Positions 56,825 through 64,000 of a stretch of DNA of 64,000 bases are shown piece by piece; position 1 is the first letter of the stretch; the number at the start of each line of letters is the position of its first letter. Under the pieces are notes generated by a model, which saw only the letters and a list, made by a program, of their open reading frames with translations, had not been told where the DNA came from and searched no databases. The DNA lies in assembly GCA_024642065.1 (NCBI GenBank), contig JAHEBW010000046.1, forward strand, positions 62,001 through 126,000, given 5' to 3'. Both the position numbers and the translations under genes were made by a program. The DNA comes from Polynucleobacter sp. (GTDB lineage: Bacteria; Pseudomonadota; Gammaproteobacteria; Burkholderiales; Burkholderiaceae).

Positions 56825-56992
56825 ATGCGTTTTATTGTATCTAGGACTTGGATTCTTTGTGCGGCAATATCCCTTCTCGGATGTGGGATACGTGGCCCGT
56901 TAACGCACCCCAATGTTCCTAATATGCCCAATCCTCCAGAAAAGGCTGAGCCAATGCAAAAACAATGGCCGCCTGCGAAAGAAGTTAAATGA
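56825..56992 (+). CDS. lptM: small outer-membrane lipoprotein LptM (YifL family)
   Basis: Lipoprotein of 55 residues. Signal peptide MRFIVSRTWILCAAISLLG, lipobox LLGC with Cys20, then GIRGPLTHP; the Cys-Gly-x-(Arg/Lys)-Gly-Pro-Leu motif defines LptM/YifL. The C-terminal part is Pro-rich and disordered. LptM helps mature the LPS translocon LptD/E. It overlaps lysA by ATGA and is divergent from cyaY, the conserved cyaY-lptM-lysA order. No Shine-Dalgarno lies before its ATG. Confidence 0.9.
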   Translation: MRFIVSRTWILCAAISLLGCGIRGPLTHPNVPNMPNPPEKAEPMQKQWPPAKEVK

Positions 56993-58278
56993 GTCTCATC
57001 CCTCACCTCAATGGTTTTTCACTTAAAAACAAGCTTTGGCATGCCGAAGATGTAGCGCTATCGGACATTGCAAAGCAATTTGGTACGCCAACTTACGTTT
57101 ACAGCAAAAAAGCTCTTACTGATGCTTTTAATGCCTATGAAGCAGCCTGCGTTCGATCTAATGGCGCTAGACGCGCCCGCGTTCACTATGCAATGAAAGC
57201 CAATAGTAATTTAGCAATCTTGAATGTGTTTGCTAAATTAGGTGCAGGCTTCGATATTGTTAGCGCTGGTGAATTAGCCCGCGTGTTAGCAGCTGGCGGC
57301 TCAGCAGATAAAGTTGTTTTTTCCGGAGTAGGTAAAAGCAAATCAGAGATGATTGCAGCGCTCAAGGCTGGCGTGAAATGCTTTAACTTAGAATCCATTC
57401 CTGAGCTCACACGACTCAATGAAGTAGCAGGTAGCTTAGGTGTTAAAGCCAAGATTTCTTTACGAGTCAACCCTGACGTTGATCCAAAAACACACCCTTA
57501 TATTTCAACAGGTCTAAAAGGAAATAAATTTGGTATTGCTTATGATGATGTGATTGCCACTTATCAAGCAGCTGCTCAAATGCCTTTCTGTGAAATTATT
57601 GGCATTGACTGTCACATCGGCTCACAGATTACTGAAATCAGTCCCTACCTAGATGCTTTAGATCGCGTTTTAGATTTGATTAAAGCTTTAGATGCGACGG
57701 GTATTAAGATTCATCACCTTGATATCGGTGGCGGCTTAGGTATTAGCTATACCAATGAAACACCACCGGCCATCACTGACTTTGCCAATACACTTTTAAA
57801 TCATATTGAAGACAAGGGTTTTGGCGATCTAGAAGTTTTATTTGAGCCAGGTCGGTCATTGGTTGGTAATGCAGGTTTACTACTCACCACGATTGAATAT
57901 CTCAAACCAGGTGAGACGAAGAATTTTTGTATTGTCGATGCAGCCATGAATGACCTCATGCGTCCAGCTATGTACGAGGCTTACCATGCCATTGTGGCAG
58001 TCAATGATCAAAGCTCAGCTTCGTCAATGACCTATGACATCGTTGGTCCTATTTGCGAATCAGGAGATTGGCTAGGTAGAGATCGCCAACTAAAAGTTGA
58101 ACCAGGCGATCAGCTAGCAATTCTCTCTGCTGGTGCTTATGGCTTTACGATGAGCTCCAATTACAACACTAGAGGTCGCGCTGCTGAAGTAATGGTTGAC
58201 GGTGGAAAAGTTCACTTGATTCGTGAACGAGAGACTATTGAAAGTCTTTTTGCTAACGAAAAACTACTACCTGCTTAA
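56989..58278 (+). CDS. lysA: diaminopimelate decarboxylase LysA
   Basis: PLP enzyme of 429 residues, last step of lysine synthesis. PLP Lys70 in VHYAMKANSNLAIL, substrate/PLP residues in GAGFDIVSAGELARVL, HCHIGSQ (here DCHIGSQI), and FEPGRSLVGNAG. Catalytic Cys in GPICESGDWLG. It overlaps lptM by ATGA. A hairpin overlaps its stop codon. Confidence 0.96.
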   Translation: MSLIPHLNGFSLKNKLWHAEDVALSDIAKQFGTPTYVYSKKALTDAFNAYEAACVRSNGARRARVHYAMKANSNLAILNVFAKLGAGFDIVSAGELARVLAAGGSADKVVFSGVGKSKSEMIAALKAGVKCFNLESIPELTRLNEVAGSLGVKAKISLRVNPDVDPKTHPYISTGLKGNKFGIAYDDVIATYQAAAQMPFCEIIGIDCHIGSQITEISPYLDALDRVLDLIKALDATGIKIHHLDIGGGLGISYTNETPPAITDFANTLLNHIEDKGFGDLEVLFEPGRSLVGNAGLLLTTIEYLKPGETKNFCIVDAAMNDLMRPAMYEAYHAIVAVNDQSSASSMTYDIVGPICESGDWLGRDRQLKVEPGDQLAILSAGAYGFTMSSNYNTRGRAAEVMVDGGKVHLIRERETIESLFANEKLLPA

Positions 58279-58300
58279 TTCAATAATTAAGCAGGTCTTT
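58269..58300. terminator. terminator overlapping the lysA stop, facing ccsB
   Basis: Perfect 12-base stem ACCTGCTTAATT/AATTAAGCAGGT with a CAAT loop. The left arm includes the last codons and stop of lysA. A short T-rich tail follows on the plus strand; the minus strand serves the convergent ccsB. Confidence 0.78.
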
Positions 58301-58309
58301 TACCGCAAA

Positions 58310-59500
58310 TTAAAGTGTTCCGTAGCTGTGTAAGCCTGACAAGAACATATTCACACCAATGAATGCGAAGGTAGTTACTAGCAAGCCAACCAAGGCCCAC
58401 CAAGCAGCTACCACGCCTCTTAGGCCTTTCATCAAGCGCATATGCAACCAAGCTGCGTAGTTCAACCAGACAATCAATGCCCAAGTTTCTTTAGGGTCCC
58501 AACTCCAGTAACCACCCCAAGCTTCAGCAGCCCATAGAGCTCCTAAGATTGTCGCAATTGTGAAAAAGGCAAAGCCAACTGCGATGGCCTTGTACATAAC
58601 GTCATCCATCAGCTCTAAGCTTGGTAAGCGATCTGCCAGTATATTTTTAGACTTTAGTAAGTAAGCTATCGCCACCATTGCAGCTAATGCAAAAGTACCG
58701 TAACCAATAAAGTTGGCTGGTACGTGAATCTTCATCCACCAACTTTGAAGAGCGGGAACCAATGGTTGAATCTGGTGAGCATCGCGTGACACGCTGTACC
58801 AAAATATAAAAGCAACAGCAGCCAGAATAATCCAAAGCACAAATGCGCCTAAAACCAACGATTGGTAGCGAGCTTCATAGTACAAATGGAAGAGTGCTGT
58901 AATTAAACAAAATAAGATAAATACTTCGTATAAGTTCGAAATGGGAATATGACCAATATCAGCACCCATCAAATAAGACTCATACCAACGTACCAACATA
59001 CCTGTTAAACCAATGTAAACGGCAGCCCATGAAAGCTTAGATGCGGCTGGCCCCATTGCATTTGAACGTAGTGCAAAACTTAAGCTGTAAAACAAAGTAC
59101 TTAAAGCAAAGAAAACGCTCATCCATAAAATGGCTGACTGGCTAGAAAGCATGTACTTTAAAAAGAATGCTTGCTCTGATCTCGCTAAGGATCCGCCCTC
59201 AGGTGTTTGATAGAAATAAATCGCTAAAAATGCTAAGGCTGTTGCACCAATCATTAAGTTTCTTAACGGCGCCCAAGACCAACCCAAGAATGCTAAAACA
59301 GGAACAGAACAAAATAGAATTGCTTGCTCGTAACCGTCCATATACCCTGAGAATTTCATCTCAGCAACAACAGCGCCGATCACCAAGGCAATCGCAAACA
59401 GATAATCAACCCATTGCAAGGATTTGAAAACATCCGCAATACTTTGACGCAAAGTTAGGGTCCAACCACCTTGAACTGAACTAACGTATTTAGTTTCCAT
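58310..59500 (-). CDS. ccsB: cytochrome c biogenesis protein CcsB/CcsA (haem handling)
   Basis: Membrane protein of 396 residues with the haem-binding WWD-type motif WGGYWSWDPKETWA and conserved histidines (HIPISNLYE, HVPANFIGYG, WLHMRLMKG). It is the haem exporter/lyase half of cytochrome c maturation System II. It overlaps resB by 11 bases. The name varies between systems (CcsA, CcsB, ResC). The N-terminal 90 residues form three extra helices. Confidence 0.92.
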   Translation of the reverse strand: METKYVSSVQGGWTLTLRQSIADVFKSLQWVDYLFAIALVIGAVVAEMKFSGYMDGYEQAILFCSVPVLAFLGWSWAPLRNLMIGATALAFLAIYFYQTPEGGSLARSEQAFFLKYMLSSQSAILWMSVFFALSTLFYSLSFALRSNAMGPAASKLSWAAVYIGLTGMLVRWYESYLMGADIGHIPISNLYEVFILFCLITALFHLYYEARYQSLVLGAFVLWIILAAVAFIFWYSVSRDAHQIQPLVPALQSWWMKIHVPANFIGYGTFALAAMVAIAYLLKSKNILADRLPSLELMDDVMYKAIAVGFAFFTIATILGALWAAEAWGGYWSWDPKETWALIVWLNYAAWLHMRLMKGLRGVVAAWWALVGLLVTTFAFIGVNMFLSGLHSYGTL

Positions 59501-61643
59501 TTTTTAAATCTTCCTGATACTTTGTAAACTCTTTTTCAAAATCAAGAGTCTTTCGTGACGTCGACATTGCAAAAATATTCTTGCCTTCACCTAAGCTTCT
59601 AACCCAAATTCTGCGCTCAGGCAAATAGAACATTGCAAAAATGCCCAGCACCAATAGTAAACAACCTAGATAAACCATGTTCTTACCAGGGGATCTTGTT
59701 ACCTGGAAAACGCTTGCTTTTACCTCTTCAAAGGAATCCAACTGAAAAACCAAGGGTGCTGGATAAAAGTTTGCATCTGATAGAGCTGATGTAGCAGCCT
59801 GAATGAACTTTTGACTCTCTTGATCTGGCTTGGCGGGTGCTAAATTTAATTGGGCTCTAGCTTCTTGCCAGAGCTCCCAAATAACGCCGTTTAAAACCTT
59901 CAAAATGACTTCAGCTGCTTTTTCTCGCTCTGCTTCTGGAACAGCCTGATCAATAAATTCACCTAAAGCAGCAAAACCTCCTGGCATCGTGCCCGCTTCT
60001 TTGGCTTGGGTCACAGCAAAATCGCTAGCTCCAGCAAATAACTCTATCGAGCGCATCGCGCTTTCTTTTAATTGCGCAATTGCCTGTGGTGATGAGGAGA
60101 AACCTTTTTGCTGACCTAAAGTTTGCGCAAAACGTTCAACAGCTCTTTGTCTTGCGCGAGGGTCTTGCAAAATAGTTCGCAAGGTCAGCCATTCATTAAG
60201 ACTTAAATTAGTATCTGCCGGAACACGTAAGTATCTAAATTCTTGAGCTGCACTTTCACGCACCCCAAATAAAAACATAGGCATGCCATCTAAGAAAAGT
60301 GGCTGCATGTAGTTGCTATATTCTCGTGCCTGACCAGACGCATCACGAAGCTTATATTGCACTGATGGGCCAACGTTTTTTAAATCCGTTGTCTTGCTTG
60401 TTTTGGCGCCCGAACCTAAACGATTATTTAATGCTTTTGCTAAGCCAGCATCAGCAGATTGTGTAGCAACTCCTCTAGCGTCAGATTGCCCAGAAGCATT
60501 GGAAATATTCTCCACATTCGTTGGTCTAAACCCAACAAACTCTAATGTGTAACTGGCGCCATTGCTGGACTTTAATGCTGTACTTTGCCCAACCTCTCCA
60601 CTCACCATGAAACTTGTCTTTACAGAATGAGCAGGACCCAACATTGGATAGGCGCGCAACTTCAGCTTTGATCCGCCATCTTCAAAACTAGATTGATAAA
60701 TAGCCACTCCACGATGGATTAAAGGCTCGTTCACTTTAATCTTTGCTTCGGACTCTTTACCTGTATCAAGGTCTTTAATCAACACTTCACTCATGAAGAG
60801 TTTAGGCATGCCAGTGCTGTAATACTCAACATGAAACTTTTTCAATTCAATTGAAAAAGGTAACTCTTGAATAATGCTGCCGCTAGTTGCACTTAATAAA
60901 GCTGTTGCACTTGTGCCACCTTCTGGCACAAAAATATTAGCGCGATAGCTTGGATTACTAGCGCTTAACTTATGCTCGCTTGGAATTTCAGAAATGAGCA
61001 TGCCTTGAGTATTGCTAGGCAAAATACTTTTACCGCCAAACCAAATTTGGCCTCTTGTGAATAAATCACCATCCAACAGGCCACCCAAACAAATTAAAAC
61101 AATGGCGCTGTGCGCGAAGATGTAACCCCATTTACTCGCCGCACCTTTTTTGGCCATCACTTTAGAGTGATCATCTGCTAATTGAGTTTTTACTGAATAG
61201 CCATCTTTAACTAAACGGTTAGCAATGGCATCTGCTGCAGCCTGATGACTAAGCGGGCTTGTGTACTCAAAGTGGTGATGTAATGCACGCAAACCGCCTT
61301 CTTTGACATGCTCTTTCCATGCGCGAATATCCGCCAACATTTTTGGCGCATTACGTAAAACACAAAAGGAAACTGATACAACCAAGAACGCCAGAATTAA
61401 TAGGAACCACCACGCTGTGTAAACAGCGAACAAACCCAAACCGTTAAAAATCTCGGCCCAGAATGGCCCAAATTGATTCACATAATTTGCGTAGGGCTCA
61501 CTTTGCTTGATGACAGTACCAATGATGCTAGCAATTGAAATAATTGTTAACAAAGCAATCGCAAATCGCATAGATGACAAAAGCTCTACGCTGGCACGAT
61601 TAAACCTTTTAAATGCGCTGATATCTGTTGAAGAAATAGTCAT
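59490..61643 (-). CDS. resB: cytochrome c biogenesis protein ResB
   Basis: ResB-family protein of 717 residues. N-terminal helices with MRFAIALLTIISIASIIGTVIKQ (quoted over residues 26-48) and PYANYVNQFGPFWAEIFN; a third helix region KWGYIFAHSAIVLICLGGL. Then comes a large periplasmic domain and a last helix MVYLGCLLLVLGIFAMFYLP. It works with CcsB to attach haem to apocytochromes. It is downstream of the cytochrome c4 gene, its likely client. Confidence 0.93.
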   Translation of the reverse strand: MTISSTDISAFKRFNRASVELLSSMRFAIALLTIISIASIIGTVIKQSEPYANYVNQFGPFWAEIFNGLGLFAVYTAWWFLLILAFLVVSVSFCVLRNAPKMLADIRAWKEHVKEGGLRALHHHFEYTSPLSHQAAADAIANRLVKDGYSVKTQLADDHSKVMAKKGAASKWGYIFAHSAIVLICLGGLLDGDLFTRGQIWFGGKSILPSNTQGMLISEIPSEHKLSASNPSYRANIFVPEGGTSATALLSATSGSIIQELPFSIELKKFHVEYYSTGMPKLFMSEVLIKDLDTGKESEAKIKVNEPLIHRGVAIYQSSFEDGGSKLKLRAYPMLGPAHSVKTSFMVSGEVGQSTALKSSNGASYTLEFVGFRPTNVENISNASGQSDARGVATQSADAGLAKALNNRLGSGAKTSKTTDLKNVGPSVQYKLRDASGQAREYSNYMQPLFLDGMPMFLFGVRESAAQEFRYLRVPADTNLSLNEWLTLRTILQDPRARQRAVERFAQTLGQQKGFSSSPQAIAQLKESAMRSIELFAGASDFAVTQAKEAGTMPGGFAALGEFIDQAVPEAEREKAAEVILKVLNGVIWELWQEARAQLNLAPAKPDQESQKFIQAATSALSDANFYPAPLVFQLDSFEEVKASVFQVTRSPGKNMVYLGCLLLVLGIFAMFYLPERRIWVRSLGEGKNIFAMSTSRKTLDFEKEFTKYQEDLKNGN

Positions 61644-61665
61644 ACCCTAATCTATAAAAAATAAA

Positions 61666-61688
61666 GCCCACAAACTAAGTTCGTGGGC
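61666..61688 (-). terminator. terminator after cytochrome c4
   Basis: Imperfect stem (GCCCAC/GTGGGC extended by AAC/GTT) with a TAA loop. On the minus strand it is followed by TTTATTTTTTATAG. It separates the cytochrome gene from resB. Confidence 0.78.
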
Positions 61689-61720
61689 CCTTCTTATTAG
61701 AAAAACTTAAAGAAGTTTTA

Positions 61721-62389
61721 TTAACGTACGCCAGCGATATAGTCTGCTACAGCCTTGATTTCTGCATCAGACATTCTAGATGCAATCGCACTCATCTGCA
61801 CGCTGTTCTTGCGCTCACCAGAACGGTATGCAACCAACTGCGCTTCTGTGTACTCAGCGTGTTGACCTGAGATACGTGGGTATTGTGCTGGGATACCTGA
61901 ACCGTTAGGACCATGACAACCTGCACAAGCCGCTACTGATTTTGAAGCAATACCACCACGGTAGATCTTTTGACCCAATTCAATACTTGCCTTGTTTTTA
62001 GCAGTACCCGTTCCTGGAGTTTGCTTTTCTAAATAAGCACCTATGTTAGCCATATCTTCTTCAGACAATAAACCTGCAAACGCGCCCATAATTGCGTTTA
62101 CACGATCTTTACCGCCTTTGTAATCCTTTAGCTGCTTAACAGTGTATGCAGCGTGCTGACCAGCTAGCTTTGGATACGCCGCTGCACCACTATTGCCATT
62201 AGTACCGTGACAGCTAACGCAGGCTACAACGCCTCTTTTGGCATCGCCACTGTTATATAGCGTGTCACCTTTGGCTGCATCAGGAGCAGCTGGCTTTGCA
62301 GCAGGCTCAGCAGCAAAGCTCACGCTTGCTAATGACAAACCCAAAGTAATCACTAAAGTCTTTAATGTGGCTGAAATTGTTTGACGCAT
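61721..62389 (-). CDS. di-haem cytochrome c4-type protein
   Basis: Periplasmic cytochrome of 222 residues. Signal peptide ends VSFA-A, then two class I cytochrome domains with haem sites CVSCH and CAGCH. Each is followed by YPKLAGQHAAYTVKQL or YPRISGQHAEYTEAQL, which contain the c4 consensus around the methionine side. It carries electrons from bc1 to terminal oxidases. ATG 62389 is used; GGGTGAG lies upstream, and a GTG two codons earlier is less likely. Confidence 0.93.
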   Translation of the reverse strand: MRQTISATLKTLVITLGLSLASVSFAAEPAAKPAAPDAAKGDTLYNSGDAKRGVVACVSCHGTNGNSGAAAYPKLAGQHAAYTVKQLKDYKGGKDRVNAIMGAFAGLLSEEDMANIGAYLEKQTPGTGTAKNKASIELGQKIYRGGIASKSVAACAGCHGPNGSGIPAQYPRISGQHAEYTEAQLVAYRSGERKNSVQMSAIASRMSDAEIKAVADYIAGVR

Positions 62390-62499
62390 GTGCACTCACC
62401 CTATGTATATGATGCGAAAGATTCAAAAATCTTTATTTTTAATTAAACAACTAATTATCAACGAGAGATTTTACAATAGGTCTAACCTTTTAAACACCT

Positions 62500-64000
<1,501 letters not shown>

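Overview
The window looks like a stretch of chromosome from a small-genome, AT-rich betaproteobacterium of the Burkholderiaceae, most like Polynucleobacter. This is an inference from gene order and protein style: murA-hisGD...hisBHAFIE-hinT-tatABC, mlaFED-mlaA-mlaCB, ponA next to a pil secretin and aroKB-dgt, cyaY-lptM-lysA, System II cytochrome c maturation (resB/ccsB) beside a di-haem cytochrome c4, and a Burkholderia-type porin. There are no rRNA or tRNA genes, no CRISPR array and no phage. Genes are very tightly packed: no gene-free stretch exceeds about 260 bases.

Layout. 1-417: 3' end of a DegQ/HtrA protease. 462-1082: OmpW behind two FNR/ANR-like palindromes. 1337-4509: a glutamate/aspartate ABC importer. 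4653-9819: the two-component pair TctDE facing a complete tripartite tricarboxylate transporter TctCBA. 9908-20176: a carboxylic-acid catabolic region with a family III CoA-transferase, an HMG-CoA-lyase-like enzyme, a hotdog thioesterase, two more TctC-type receptors, a PrpF/GalD-family isomerase, two LysR regulators and TcuA/TcuB (tricarballylate oxidation). 20255-21393: a split chromate transporter. 21516-25444: a secreted SGNH-like protein, a porin and a Sel1-repeat protein. 25452-36610: tatCBA, hinT and the histidine genes up to murA, with hisC inverted and two small coiled-coil membrane proteins inserted next to it. 36679-42362: a BolA protein, an ABC-2 exporter pair and the full Mla lipid-transport set. 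42399-48650: glutamate synthase (gltD, gltB). 48748-49574: a palindromic repeat and a RAYT-type transposase with a damaged HUH motif. 49577-53921: dgt, aroB, aroK and a reduced pil/hof-type secretin pair. 54059-58278: PBP1A, frataxin CyaY, the tiny lipoprotein LptM and LysA. 58310-64000: ccsB, resB, cytochrome c4, engB and the start of hemB.

How it fits together. The first 20 kb is built around uptake and use of di- and tricarboxylates and acidic amino acids, which suits a freshwater bacterium living on small organic acids. The TctDE/TctCBA, TcuAB, PrpF-like and CoA-transferase/lyase genes can be read as one regional tricarboxylate-use cluster with three interchangeable periplasmic receptors, two of which carry twin-arginine signals. 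The remaining 40 kb is housekeeping: histidine synthesis, Tat export, outer-membrane lipid asymmetry, nitrogen assimilation, shikimate, peptidoglycan and cytochrome c synthesis. The most unusual points there are the inverted hisC with its two coiled-coil neighbours, the pruned pil operon, the RAYT gene with Tyr in place of the first HUH His, and two genes (ponA, hisB) whose -10 boxes sit exactly where they would give leaderless mRNAs.
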